64,000 bases of DNA from Semisulcospira habei (taxonomy: Eukaryota; Mollusca; Gastropoda; Semisulcospiridae): contig BTPG01000004.1 in the NCBI GenBank assembly GCA_036245525.1, forward strand, positions 45,643,982 through 45,707,981, written 5' to 3'. This document shows, one piece after another, positions 10,225-20,861 of the stretch; the stretch's first letter is position 1, and each line of letters starts with the position of its first letter. The translations under genes and the position numbers were made by a program. The notes under the pieces are model-generated. The model saw only the letters and a program-made list of their open reading frames with translations. It was not told where the DNA came from and made no database searches.

Positions 10225-10439
10225 GTCACCCAATGACGCTGACGTCAGATTGACCCGGGGTACTTTTTGCTGGCACGAGGTGAGTAACATGCCCAACCCA
10301 GACGAAGAACGAACAAATGTTGGAAAAGACAGTTACAACACAATTTATTAATACCTGTATTTCAAAATAGACACACAAACAAGTGCACAGTGTGCTACTT
10401 ATCTTTTCTTTGGTGTTCGAGGCGCCAGCTGAAGGTAAG

Positions 10440-10570
10440 TCTAAGATTAGGTAACGTAATGAAGATGCCTTAAGCTGGCGACAAGAAAATGGACAACACG
10501 CTATTGCAAGAGGATATATCTTGCAGGTACCGTCAGCTGCCGACAATAAAATGGACAACACACTACTGCA
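10440..10570. repeat. Short direct duplication next to family A
   Basis: A segment of about 45 bp containing agaaaatggacaacac and gcaagagg is repeated about 60 bp later as ataaaatggacaacac and gcaagagg. The second copy runs into the family A hairpin, so this looks like an incipient tandem duplication of its left flank. Confidence 0.5.
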
Positions 10571-10723
10571 AGAGGTATAGATCCTCATGAGCCCCCGCAA
10601 TTGCGGGGGCTCATGAGGATCTATGCCTCTTGCTGAGACCACTTTGGATTCATTGTTCACGGGCGTTGAACATGCACAGATTTCAGACGTACAATGTACG
10701 ATCAGTGGCAGTGAAGAGGTTAA
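10568..10723. mobile_element. Family A element (A1-like), perfect hairpin, right end present
   Basis: The hairpin at 10568-10633 is near perfect with a gcccccgcaattgcgggggc centre. The right terminus ggcagtgaagaggTTAA ends at 10723. The left terminus was not found. Confidence 0.8.
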
Positions 10724-10849
10724 ACAGACTTGGCGGTCGCCTTCATGGTGTGGCCCTCAATACACGGCCGCACTGAGAAGGGAGCGTATGCAAGGAAGCG
10801 AATGCGGCCTGCTTCTTCATCAGCATCGGGGAAAAAAGCGGGGCTGTAT

Positions 10850-11157
10850 CATCCCGGAGTCGTTTCGTAGTACGTCATCAACGTGCCTCGAAGCTGACGT
10901 CGTCACGCTAGTCGTGGCGGCCATCTTGAGAGGATACGCGACTCATGCGCTCATCGGGAAATCGCTGTCAGGACAATGTCAGGAAAGTCCTGACGTGCTA
11001 TAGGCAATAACAGTAAGTCTTGCCATCACCGTAGGAAACCGCTAGCCAGAATCTGTTTTTGTTTGTTTCCAAAGAGGAAGAAACATGAAGAAAAACGTGT
11101 TGAAACACTACTTCGCTACTATCTGAAGTCTATCGCCAGGCTAGCGTGTCCTCACAA
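10850..11157 (+). promoter_or_regulatory. Possible CpG-rich promoter region
   Basis: This stretch is richer in CpG than its surroundings. It holds CRE-like motifs (tacgtcatca, ctgacgtcgtcacg) and a YY1-type CCATCTTG on the reverse sense at 10921, and it runs into a forward YY1-type CAAGATGGCGGC at 11155. No TATA box is evident. The motif calls are by eye, and there is no transcript evidence. Confidence 0.25.
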
Positions 11158-11389
11158 GATGGCGGCGCGGCAGCCGACGCTTCTAGACAACGCGGGGAAC
11201 TTCCCGAGCCCTATATGTGTTGTCCGGAAACCAGAAGAGGGTCAGAACTGCACTGTGGACATTAAATGCTCGGGCAGACTTGCGATATATCGCATGTTTG
11301 TCCGAGCTTTTAATCCATTACATCCTGAGGCTGATTTTGTAAAATTTGCTTATTGTCCCGTGAAGGCTACATTACAGATTAGGAGATAG
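11158..11389 (+). CDS. Possible first exon, unrecognised protein
   Basis: An ATG in strong Kozak context (caagATGGcgg) opens a 76-codon frame that starts MAARQPTLLDNAGNF and ends at a TAG. The same frame is open further upstream. I recognise no domain. The Met-Ala-Ala start overlapping a YY1-type motif is typical of some housekeeping first exons, which is the only reason for listing it. It may be a chance frame, or the true exon may end at an unseen splice donor. Confidence 0.2.
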
Positions 11390-11407
11390 ATTTGGAGAAC
11401 GGTTTTA

Positions 11408-11526
11408 GTTCAAGGGTGGTGCCAGAAAAGCTTGGCGCCTGAGGTGCCAAGATATTCTGGCACCACCCTTGAACTATCACTTAAATTTATTTTAAACAAT
11501 GGGTGTGTCAGAATGATAAGGGTTAA
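11408..11526. mobile_element. Family C element, right end present
   Basis: gttcaagggtggtgccagaa, aagcttggcgcc pairs with ggtgccaagatattctggca, ccacccttgaac. The C2-like right flank ends aatgataagggTTAA. Confidence 0.75.
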
Positions 11527-11680
11527 TCCATTGTTTTCGCCGAAATATTGTGGTGTTTCGACCTACTTCTGATATTCGAAAATCGTCAATTGATCACTGA
11601 CATTTCATGTCCACAGGAATACAACTTGTACTGCGGTGTATTCCGATAGGCACTGTGCAAAAGCTTTTCAGCCACCATTG

Positions 11681-11721
11681 ATAGTTCGAGAGAAATGCCA
11701 GATGATCATTTTGGCGCCTCC
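11681..11721. mobile_element. Family C left arm only
   Basis: gatagttcgagagaaatgcc then agatgatcattttggcgcc resembles a C left arm. No right arm follows. Confidence 0.45.
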
Positions 11722-11786
11722 CTTTGCCAAGGCAGTCGTTACAACTCCTGCGCTACCATGGTCAGTCCATGTGCTACAGTTGGTTC

Positions 11787-11997
11787 TTAACGTATTCTGC
11801 TAGGACACAATACAGCCAGAGATGGATCGACCGTGATATTTAAGGTTAGGCGCCATGCTGTTCTGGCACCACCTTTAAAATATCACTGTCGATCTGTGTC
11901 TTGAACTGTAGTCTTCGCAGGACAACTAGCAAATATAAGAATTACGACCTTGGGCTGCATGTGTTAAAGCGACCTACTCCAGACAGTAAAGGGTTAA
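11787..11997. mobile_element. Family C element, hairpin partly deleted
   Basis: Ends TTAACGTATTCTGCTAGG and gacagtaaaggg TTAA. Inside, gagatggatcgaccgtgata, then a shortened left arm, ggcgccatgctgttctggc and atcactgtcgatctg. The left arm has lost most of gggtggtgcc. Confidence 0.7.
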
Positions 11998-12357
11998 TAG
12001 TTCGCAATATCTCCTGTGTAAAGGTTCTTACAGTAAGGCCGGACAAAAAGACTAACTTGAATTGTGAAGTTTGGGTGCAGTAAAATGAAAGACTTCTTGT
12101 TCTTCTTCTCCTTTGTAGGCAGGAGATAGGATCAGGATTTTTATTTAACGTCTTTTCACACATTGGTGATATTAGGCAGTTTCAGGCAATATTAGACAAG
12201 TAGGCAGGAGAGTTCCTTCTGTTACGCTCGAAAGACAACGGAAAACCTCTGCCTACTCACATGGTTTATGAAAAGAAGGATAGAAAATTCTTCGTTTACA
12301 TTGATAACTCGTATCGCCGAATTTCAGCAGTCAAAGCCTGCCATGGATCAGATCGCT
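11998..12357. other. No feature seen
   Basis: No repeat or coding signal recognised. Confidence 0.45.
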
Positions 12358-12571
12358 TTAACACATTCTGCTCCAGGACCGAAATCCGCATATTTTGAAG
12401 TTGCCCCCTGAAGACTGTATTACACTTATGGAAACAGATCGAGCATGATAGTTCACGGGTTGTGCCAGAATAGCTTGGCGCCCACAGGCGCCAAGCTATT
12501 CTGGCACAGCCCTTGAACTATCACACTCGATCCACGTCTTGCCGTGGCGTGTTGGAGTTGAATGAGTTCAA
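12358..12571. mobile_element. Family C element (C1 carrier)
   Basis: The left end TTAACACATTCTGCTCCAGG opens a C1 carrier with a full hairpin at 12451-12518. The stem reads gggttgtgcc on the left and ggcacagccc on the right, a sequence change matched on both arms except for one G-T pair. The right end decays to gaatgagTTCA. Confidence 0.85.
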
Positions 12572-13104
12572 CTGAAAGAGATGTGTCCTGATTTTATCCT
12601 CATTCACAGATTTAACGCGCGGTGCTTATATCTGCATGTTACACTCCCGTAGTGGACATTGGGAATGAGGTATTTATGAATGTTCTGCGTCTGAACAAGC
12701 AAGAAAACATGGGCACTCGCAGCACACTCAGCGTGTTACGGCAGACGATATGATATGACCTCGTTATTACCAGACAGTCAGATACACATGGATTACAGTT
12801 TTGCCGTAGAGAACCAGCCTAAAAATGGAATCCACTCGACCATATCAGTTGAGCTATATTTACAACATTCCAAGTGCGGCATTTTTATCTTTTGTCTATG
12901 ATTAGAAACGTTTCTGATTTTTTATGATTGTTTGGTATTTACGACGATTATATAGTTTGTTGTAAAGTTTGTTGATTAACCAATTACTAAGTTCCTTTTC
13001 AGGCAGACATCTCCGTCATGAATACATTTCGTGACTAGTTTGATATTTCAGAAGATAAGTTACTCGTCAATAGAAAATATGCCATAAGAAGGCAAAAAGA
13101 TATT
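12572..13104. other. No feature seen
   Basis: AT-rich sequence with no recognised element. Confidence 0.45.
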
Positions 13105-13177
13105 AAGTCCATTTTTGTGAAAAACGAGATTGCCATTGTAATACAATGAAAATCTCGCTTTTCGCAAAAATGGACTT
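13105..13177. repeat. Family K hairpin
   Basis: aagtccatttttgtgaaaaa, cgagattgccattgta pairs with atacaatgaaaatctcg, cttttcgcaaaaatggactt. Two more copies lie within 800 bp and a half copy near 23.37 kb. Confidence 0.75.
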
Positions 13178-13392
13178 GCTTTTTTTTATAGTCCACAGGG
13201 AGGAACCTTGCAAACTCTTTCACTGCAAGCGCCAATTGTTAGAGATGGGGCTGCAAGGGTAGTATGCACTGCTGCAGAATGATATCAATGATACCAGTTT
13301 GATATATAAATGTGCTTTTAAAATTGTCGAGTCTTTCGAGGCATGATCTTTATAGGGAGACCAGCATTTCTGTCACAGAAAGGCAACAGAAA

Positions 13393-13465
13393 TTAAACCT
13401 TTGGCTGTCGATAGCGCTTTTTGTCGCGGTGATTTCAAGAAGCGCTACCGAGAGCCAAAGGTTTA
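13393..13465. mobile_element. Family B palindromic element, shortened
   Basis: TTAAACCTTTGGCTGTCGAT, agcgctttttgtcgcggtga then directly aagcgctaccgagagccaaa, ggTTTA. Most of the inner right arm is deleted. The right TTTA is also the start of the following family K hairpin. Confidence 0.75.
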
Positions 13466-13534
13466 GTCCATTTTTAAAAAATGTAAGATGTTCATTGTAT
13501 AGCAGTAAAAATGTCGCTTTTCACCCAAAATGGA
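13465..13534. repeat. Family K hairpin, abutting family B
   Basis: agtccatttttaaaaaatgt and tcgcttttcacccaaaatgg form an imperfect K stem with ttcattgtatagcagt in the middle. It begins where the family B element ends. Confidence 0.6.
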
Positions 13535-13802
13535 GTTATTGTCTTTCGCCATCACAGTGTAGGGGTTTTCTTTTTCCAGGACGTGACGTTTCGCTGACGA
13601 TTGTCGTCTGCCTTGTTACCCCGCCCAGCTCTTGGCGTTTATACATCGTCTTTCGCGACATAATTTGTACCTTGATGGTTGTTTGATATTTCATGAAAGA
13701 AGAGATAATTTGTTGATTGTACGGTTTGTGCCATTGATTCCGACGCGTCTTAAAAGTCGCAACGACGAAACAATCAATCACTCTGTGAATGCAAAAGACA
13801 GC

Positions 13803-13875
13803 AAGTCCATTTTTGTGAACAGCTAGATGTTCATTGTATTACAGTGAAAATCTCGCTTTCACTGAAACGCACTTC
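13803..13875. repeat. Family K hairpin, diverged
   Basis: caagtccatttttgtgaaca, gatgttcattgtattacagt, gaaaatctcgctttcactg, acgcacttcttg. Stem pairing is weakened by several changes. Confidence 0.6.
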
Positions 13876-14199
13876 TTGTCTTTTGTCTTCGCAGTGCAGA
13901 ATTATCCTCATCTACGTGTCAAGATTGAGGCCGACATTTGCTGAAGTTATGAAAGACAGAACAACTCAATGAAACATGACGTGGAGAGAGCGGGACAAGG
14001 TGTACTCTGACACATCAAACAGTCCTCCAAATTACAAAAATCTGCGGAAGAACACGACGCAATTAAGTCCCGTAAAACGAAACGCCCTTGTTGATCAATA
14101 CACGGGCTCCCAATATGAACGATGTGCTCGGGCCAATGCCAACGGCGGCTGACATTGGCCGGAACACACAGTACTTACCAGGATAATTCCAACTCTCCC
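13876..14199. other. No feature seen
   Basis: No repeat or coding signal recognised. Confidence 0.45.
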
Positions 14200-14409
14200 T
14201 TAACTCATTCTGTCCCGACACACCCAGCAAGATATGAATCGACCATGATAGTTCAAGGGTGGTGCCAGAATAGCTTGGCGCCTATAGGCGCCACGCTATT
14301 CTGGCACCACCCTTGAACTATCATGGGCGGTCTGTTTCTTTGATTGTAATGCAGTCCTCCGACGACTCCAAAAGGAGGGTATTTCGTACCAGGGGACACA
14401 ATGAGTTAA
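14200..14409. mobile_element. Family C element (C1 carrier), complete
   Basis: This 210 bp element has ends TTAACTCATTCTGTCCCGAC and ggggacacaatgagTTAA. The hairpin is nearly perfect (one change, gcgccacgc). The outer gatcgaccatgatag flank is typical of C1. Confidence 0.9.
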
Positions 14410-15130
14410 CATAATACCACCCAGGCATATTCCACAGACTCTAAAAAAAAAAATGTCCCGCCCCCCCCCCCCCCGCCACAGGTCAAAATCTTCAACCTTC
14501 TAAAAGAAAGTAAATTTATTTATTTATTTGTTTATTTATTTAAATGTGTGTGAAATATGCACATATCACCTTTTTCGATGGCTTTCTTAAAGTGTGCAGA
14601 CGTGTCCTTTAAGTTTTGATTTGCGCGATTTTCCCAGAAATATTTTCTAATATATAATATATATTTACCTATTATGTTTTAAGACCACCTTAGTCTGGCT
14701 GGCCAGAACTGTACCCTTCCCGCCGTGAGGTTGCCTTAGTTGCCTGCTCGGCGTATCCCAACTCCTTGCTTCCTGTCTGTCGTATCTCAACTCGTTGCTT
14801 CATGCAAATGGAACTGAGGGACAGGGTGGATTTTGATAGTTCAGAAGAAAACACCCAGTAAACACCCGGGCCGTACAGTTTTGCAGGGGCCAACTGCGGC
14901 CGGCGTGGGTCCGAGTAGTTTTATTTTTGCGGACTGGGCTAAATGGAGATTTAAGCGCATTTGCCGTTGATTTGCGTGCCTTTGTTTTCACTTGGATGAG
15001 TGGCTCTTCGTCTGATGTACAGATCCATTTTCCCTGTGTACAGAAAGCTGAAGCCGTCGATAGGACTTTCGTCCAGTGTTTGTTTGATTGACAGACACGT
15101 GCACGCGAGGTTTCATTGAGTAAAAATGAA
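14410..15130. other. Low-complexity patches, no gene
   Basis: Contains a 14 bp C run near 14461, a TTTA-rich tract at 14516-14542 and otherwise unremarkable sequence. The long minus-strand frame over 14800-15279 runs through the family E palindrome and has no domain. Confidence 0.5.
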
Positions 15131-15195
15131 CTCGGGCCTAAGTCGGCCGCAGTCGGCCCGCACGCGGGCCGACTGCGGTCGACTCCGGCCCGAGG
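15131..15195. repeat. Family E GC-rich palindrome
   Basis: ctcgggcctaagtcggccgc, agtcggcccgc pairs with gcgggccgact, gcggtcgactccggcccgag. The stem is about 30 bp with a loop of only a few bases. Confidence 0.75.
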
Positions 15196-15508
15196 TTGTT
15201 TCGCTCGACGGGCCGTTGTTTCATTGAAAAATACAAGTTGTGTTTTCGTTGAAGAACGCAACTTCAGAGAGACGAACAATTATAGGATGCCTTTCAACCG
15301 TCATGGTTTGAAATGTTAAGTGTGACGGGTATGATTGCAGCGATCATGACGTAGAATGTGAAGAGGACTGAGGTTGTTTGTTGTATCTTGTCATGTTTCA
15401 AAATCGATTATTCAAAACAGAAGATATCAAAGGAGGTGATTTGTAGCTGGGCATCTCAGGATGTTTCGTGTTTATTCGCAGTTGTGTGCTATACTACAAG
15501 TATCTATT
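15196..15508. other. No feature seen
   Basis: No repeat or coding signal recognised. Confidence 0.45.
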
Positions 15509-16116
<608 letters not shown>

Positions 16117-16334
16117 TTAACCCCTTGCCTCATGTGCGAACTAGACGGATCAGTATTTGTGTTCATTCAGCGACCAAACGCCAGAGCCGTCCAAGGAACA
16201 TGGATATAATTATAAATTGGTTTCAGTAAGAGGCATAGATCCTCGTGAGCCCCCCAAATTGCAGGGGGCTCATGAGGTTCTATAACTCTTGCGTTTGGGT
16301 TTTGTTCAATTTTTCTTGGCAGTGAAGGAGTTAA
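16117..16334. mobile_element. Family A element in A3 carrier, complete
   Basis: This 218 bp element has ends TTAACCCCTTGCC and ggcagtgaaggagTTAA. The left flank aattggtttcagtaagaggc matches the element at 5971. The hairpin core has a few mismatches. Its right TTAA is shared with the family C element that follows. Confidence 0.85.
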
Positions 16335-16544
16335 CTCATTCTACCCCATCACCGAAATGCCCAAATTTTGCCGTTGTCCTCTGAAGACTGCATTGCAGTG
16401 CAGGACACAGATCGACCATGATAGTTCAAGGGTGATGCCAAAATAGCTTGGCGCTTATAGGCGCCAAGCTATTCTGGCATCACCCTTGAACTATCAATGT
16501 CGATCTTCATCTTGCTGTGGTGTGTCCTGGGTAGAATGAGTTAA
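16331..16544. mobile_element. Family C element (C1 carrier), complete
   Basis: This 214 bp element has ends TTAACTCATTCTACCCC and tgggtagaatgagTTAA. The hairpin reads gggtgatgcc / ggcatcaccc, a variant seen on both arms. It shares a TTAA with its left neighbour and abuts another C fragment on the right. Confidence 0.9.
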
Positions 16545-16611
16545 GGGTGATACCAGAAGAACTTGGCGCGTGGAGGCACCAAACTATTCTGGCACAACCC
16601 TTGAGCTACCA
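16541..16611. mobile_element. Family C hairpin fragment
   Basis: TTAAGGGTGATACCAGAAG, aacttggcgcg pairs imperfectly with ggcaccaaactattctggca, caacccttgagc. It starts at the right TTAA of the preceding element and lacks its own carrier. Confidence 0.7.
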
Positions 16612-16695
16612 TGGATTTCGTGAGCGGTTTTTGTCGCGATGATTCCTGCAGCAATCATCGCGACAAAAACCGCTACCGACAGCCAACGATTTAAT
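16612..16695. mobile_element. Family B palindrome, left terminus lost
   Basis: gtgagcggtttttgtcgcga, tgattcctgcagcaatca, tcgcgacaaaaaccgctacc, gacagccaacgatTTAA. It abuts the C fragment, so four related elements lie end to end from 16117 to 16695. Confidence 0.75.
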
Positions 16696-16806
16696 TTGCG
16701 GAGTCAAACATCTTTCATTTTAACTTGTATTCAGTGTGCGATAATCTAATGCAAAGTCTGATCACACTGGCATTGATGGACTTCTGCGGCGATTACTACG
16801 TATCTC

Positions 16807-17008
16807 CTAACCCTTTCAATCCGGATACACTATTTCTTTAAATATATTTGACTAGGGTGGTGCCAGAATAGCATGGCGCCTCAGGCGCCAAGCTATTCTG
16901 GCACCACCTTTGAACTAAACGGTTGATCTGTCTTTTAATCTGTAATGTAGCCTTTAAGGAACAATAAGCAACTTTGAAAAATGTCAGCCTCAGGATGTGA
17001 TGGGTTAA
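16807..17008. mobile_element. Family C element (C2-like carrier), complete
   Basis: Ends CTAACCCTTTCAATCCGG and caggatgtgatgggTTAA. The stem ggtggtgccagaatagcatg / ggcgccaagctattctggca is near perfect. Confidence 0.85.
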
Positions 17009-17297
17009 AAGACAAGTGTGAATATAGAGCCGTTGACTCTTGAAGTGAAAGCAATACCAGTTTCACTCTACAGCCCTTGGGGCAAAATGTCCAGGATGCA
17101 GGCTAATCGGAAACTACGCATGAGCTGTCTTGGACAGTCCAGCTCCAACACGCAGGTAATGTAATGATCAGTTGACCACAGAAATGCGAGAAGTTTTTGG
17201 ATTAAGATTACAGCTGAATTGTCAGTAATCTAGAGCAATGTCTCTTTAAGGGGAAAGCTTATCAAACACTAACCTAGAGCTTTCAGTATATGTTCTG

Positions 17298-17375
17298 TTA
17301 ACGCATTTGAGACGTGCCGCATCCGGATACGCGGCATAATACCGCGTATCTGAATGCGGCACGTCTGGAATGTTA
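17298..17375. mobile_element. Family D palindromic element
   Basis: TTAACGCATTTGAGACGTGC, cgcatccggatacgcggc, centre, ccgcgtatctgaatgcgg, cacgtctggaatgTTAG. The right end has mutated from TTAA to TTAG. Confidence 0.85.
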
Positions 17376-17626
17376 GTTGCAATACATTTCAGCAGACCAC
17401 TGTATAATTAAGTGTGGATGCGAAACGTTTACCAATTTTACTGTAACGGTACTCTGGGGCAAAGTCCCCAAAGTCGCAGTCTCCTTAAGGTTAAAAGCTT
17501 TGATTACTTTCAAATCGTCCCAGACTACTTTCTAAACGTAGGTGAAGGTTGCAGACGTGTTCACTAAAAGTAGTGACAGCGCGGAATCTCAGTTAGTTTC
17601 AACCGTGAGACTGAACTACAGCTTTA

Positions 17627-17760
17627 GTTCAAGGGTGGTGCCAGAATAGCTTGGCGCTTCCAGGCGCCAATTTATTCTCGCACCACCCTTGAACTAACAT
17701 TGTCGATATATCTCCAGTAGCGCCGCCAACTATTTTGGCACCACCCCCTGAACTATCACG
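17627..17760. mobile_element. Family C hairpin plus an extra right arm
   Basis: A full stem at 17627-17694 is followed at 17720-17755 by a second, diverged right arm (cgccgccaactattttggca, ccacccc ... gaactatcac). Either two copies were fused or the right arm was duplicated. Confidence 0.7.
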
Positions 17761-18077
17761 ATTTTTTTGTCACTTTAACTGGTATGTTGCCTTCGGAAGA
17801 CTGCGTGCATTTTGTGGAGCTTTGACCATAAGGATTTAGCGTTTTGTCTGTGACTGTGACAGAGTCTGGACGTCTGCCTGGGCTAAGTATTGAAGACAGG
17901 TATCGTTTTTATCTCATACAGCAAAATGTCCTAGGGTGAGCTACGGTAACCCCGGCCGGGTCCTCAGTTATTTTGGGGGGCTCTAGAACCGTGCTGTTTC
18001 TTGGTATGCGCTTGGTCTACGATCTAGAGCTGTGGCCGACAGGAACCCGATGAGACTTTGCTAACTGAGGCATGTCC
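17761..18077. other. No feature seen
   Basis: No recognised element. Confidence 0.4.
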
Positions 18078-18160
18078 AAGAAACATGGATAGTGTCCTCA
18101 TGAGCCCCCCCCCCCTCTCCGCAACTGCGGGGGCTAGTGACTAGGATCTATTTCTCTTGC
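18078..18160. mobile_element. Family A hairpin, degraded
   Basis: aagaaacatggatagtgtcc, tcatgagcccc pairs loosely with gggggctagtgactaggatc, tatttctcttgc. The centre is expanded by a C/T run. Confidence 0.6.
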
Positions 18161-18293
18161 AGTTGGATCGTATTTCCTTTTTCTCGGCACGAAAGGGGAT
18201 GATTACGTCCAGAACGTGCGCCACGTGCATATAAGTTGCTGCACTTTACAAGTGGAATTAGATTTGATTTGATTTGATTGGAACTTTGCGACA

Positions 18294-18404
18294 AACATGT
18301 GCTGGTCATGATTCTGATTTGTAGAGAAAGCGTGTGCGCTGGTCTGCGATTTTTGACCTTACGATCTAGAGCGGTAAAACAAAAATCCCGGTCTAGCACA
18401 TGTT
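18294..18404. repeat. Weak inverted repeat
   Basis: aacatgtgctgg pairs with ctagcacatgtt across about 90 bp, with patchy pairing inside. A run of gatttgatttgattt occurs just upstream. Confidence 0.35.
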
Positions 18405-18506
18405 GTTCCCAAAATGGTCTTCAAAGCTTTTGTCCTGATTAATCAGTCTTATTCTAAACTCAGTTGTGTAACATTTGTGACAGAGGGGTTAGTTTTTTTT
18501 TTTTTT

Positions 18507-18538
18507 AAAGTCCCTTCTGTTTATAGAAGGGACTTTTT
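18507..18538. repeat. Small perfect hairpin
   Basis: aagtcccttct, gtttat, agaagggactt. A T run precedes it on the plus strand. It resembles a bacterial terminator in shape only. Confidence 0.6.
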
Positions 18539-18968
18539 AGGACGGGCCTGGGTGCGGCGAATTTAATAGCATGTCCATGATGTCAAAGGCGGGCAGGCCT
18601 AAACCTCTTTCTTAAAGGGGTGGCTAAGAGAGCCTCCGAGCATAGTGTAATTGAATGTCTCATTGAAGACATAAACAACCGTTTATTGTAAGTGGGTTGA
18701 CCGAGATTAGAGTCCGTAATGTTTGCCATATTTACTTGAACTTTTGGATATAGCTAGTTTGGAGAAAGACATTGGATGAGTTCGTTAGCCAGCTTTGTAT
18801 CATTTCAACTTCTTTAGTAAGAATTAATTCTTTTCAGAAAAGAATTAAAACACTAAAAAACCTTTACTTCTGGAGAATGTCAGACAGTGGCGTGACGTAA
18901 AAGCGGCACCTCCGTCACCAAGCAGACATTGACATAATACTCTAAATATGACCTAATTTTCTCTCTCT
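18539..18968. other. No feature seen
   Basis: No recognised element. Confidence 0.45.
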
Positions 18969-19760
18969 ACCCCACCCGGGTCTGCCCTGGGGGACTTGGG
19001 TGGGGTTAACTATTTTTTAGTTCCCAGGGTCACCCTGGTCAGCCCCACAGGGTGGTTTTTCTCCTCTATTCTGGGGCATGTGTTTCTGTCTGCCCTTGGT
19101 CCATTCACCTGTATTTTCCTTGTTTAAACTCTCCCTAATGTCCCCCCACCCGGGTCTGCCCTGGGGGACTTGGGTGGGGTTAGGTACTTTTTAGTTCCCA
19201 GGGTCACCCTGGTCAGCCCCACAGGGTGAGTTTTTCTCTCTATTCTGGGGCATGTGTTTCTGTCTACCCTTGGTTCATTCACCTGTATTTGCCTTTTTAA
19301 AACTCTCCCTACTGTCTGCACTGCCTGTAGCTCTTGATATTGGATGTGTGTTGCTAAATGGTCTTAGCTTTATTTAGGCCCCATGTGTTAGGTTTATTTA
19401 ATGTATTTGACCGGCTGGCGACATACATTCAATGTTCTGTTTATTTTTTTTTTCACAAGCAGTGCAGGCACGTCCTGAGAAAGCCTTGTTGCTGTCGGGA
19501 CGTTAAGCAATGTACAATCAATCAATCAATCTCCCTAATGTCTGCGCTGCCTGTAGCTCTTGATATTGGATGTGTGTTGCTAAATGGTCTTAGCTTTATT
19601 TAGGCCCCATGTCGTAGGTTTATTTAACGTATTAGACTGGCTGGCGACATACATTCAATATTCGGGCTTTTTTTTTTCATTTTTTTTTTCACAAGCAATG
19701 CAGGCACGTCCTGAGAGAGCCTTGTTGCTTTCGGGACGTTAAACAATGTACAATCAATAA
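18969..19760 (+). mobile_element. SINE1 copy (older), split by a nested SINE1
   Basis: The first half (to 19142) begins accccacccgggtctgcc and stops at ctccctaatgtc. The second half resumes at 19531 with the same 12 bases and runs to a worn CAAT tail near 19760. The split point and repeated 12-mer show that the inner copy inserted into this one. CT-rich sequence flanks both outer ends. Confidence 0.85.
19143..19530 (+). mobile_element. SINE1 copy (younger), nested inside SINE1
   Basis: A complete 388 bp copy from the ccccacccgggtctgcc start to the aatcaatcaatcaat tail. It is bounded by the perfect 12 bp duplication ctccctaatgtc (19131-19142, 19531-19542). It is closer in sequence to the 4.1 kb copy than to its host copy. 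Confidence 0.9.
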
Positions 19761-19810
19761 TTCTCTCTCTCTCGCGCGCTCTCTCTCACACACAAACATG
19801 CGCACATCTC

Positions 19811-19866
19811 CAGGAGGAATAGATCCTCATGCGCCCTCCGGGCGCATGAGGATCTATGCCTCTTGA
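19811..19866. mobile_element. Family A hairpin, compact
   Basis: aggaatagatcctcatgcgc, cctccgg, gcgcatgaggatctatgcct. The consensus atgagcccc is changed to atgcgccc with the matching gggcgcat on the other arm, so pairing is kept. Confidence 0.8.
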
Positions 19867-20640
19867 AGATGTTCGGAGCGCGCTCGCACGCACGCACTAA
19901 CACGCGCACACACATCGACGCGCTTTCAAAGAACATGCAAGTGACCCATGTACTTAGTATATCATGTAGCTCGGTAAAGTCAACCTGCTTTTACACAAAT
20001 TATAGCAAGACTGAAATTGTATCGTGAAGTTCTAGTTTTGTCACCATTTTCTGAAGCGTATGAAGCGAAAGTGAAACTCATCTCACGTAAAATATAAAAT
20101 TAGTTAAAACTAAAACTTACGTCATGACAAATGACGTTTGACAAATCAATGACGTGTATGTCCTGCGCCCCGTATAGAACTCACTGACGCATTGGCAGAT
20201 CTGCGAGACTTTTTCAAGAAGAGATAATTCAACATCAGAATCAGACCAAAGACAAAAAGTAGAGACCCTTGACAGCGAGGGCCCCTCTCATATAGAAAAG
20301 ACTTTGTTTGTGGGTTATGGTTCATCCTATTGTGTTTACCTTTAATTATTTTTTTTAAAACATTGTTTAAAAAAATATTTTTTCTTTTTTTCATTTCATT
20401 TTTTTCATGAATTATTGTTTATAACTTTCGGCCTTTATTTAGGACATTTGGGCTCGAGCATGGTGATAAGAGACCCCAGCTGTTTTTTTTTGGGCGTATC
20501 AATCGACTCGACCTACTCAATCTGACTGCCACACGGCGACAAGTGGATCAGCGCGTACACCCTCCATCCGGCGGCCCTTGGCCCACGCCAGTCGTTTTTA
20601 CTGTCAACGGCAGCTGCGGGAGACGGACAGGGCTTCAGCG
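19867..20640. other. No feature seen
   Basis: Cac/gcg-rich simple sequence to about 19920, then AT-rich sequence with A and T runs near 20350-20410. No gene recognised. Confidence 0.45.
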
Positions 20641-20711
20641 AGCGAAAGATCCTCGGGCCGACGTCAGCCTTAGCTGGCCAAGGCGTATGTCTGCCCGAGG
20701 ACCTTTTGCTG
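20641..20711. repeat. Family E palindrome, diverged
   Basis: gcgaaagatcctcgggccga, cgtcagccttagctggcc then ctgcccgaggaccttttgct. The outer arms agatcctcgggc / gcccgaggacctt pair; the inner part is asymmetric. Confidence 0.6.
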
Positions 20712-20833
20712 TGTCATCAAGTCGTAGCTTATTTAGATTAGCTTTTTCCTGTTTGACGGCTTTTGTCTACTTCAGCGCGTGTGGGAGCTTCGGGATGGGG
20801 ATGGGGGGTGGGTGGGCCGGGAGGATAGTGTGT

Positions 20834-20861
20834 GTCTCGGGGGGGGGGGGGGGGGGGGAAC
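20834..20861. repeat. G run, about 20 bases
   Basis: An almost uninterrupted G run on the plus strand, preceded by GGGATGGGGATGGGGGGTGGG. It is likely to form G-quadruplexes and to be error-prone in assembly. Confidence 0.8.

Noticed and set aside
18507..18538. Hairpin with adjacent T run as a rho-independent terminator
   Set aside because: The T run lies upstream of the hairpin on the plus strand, and the genome is eukaryotic. It is kept only as a small inverted repeat.
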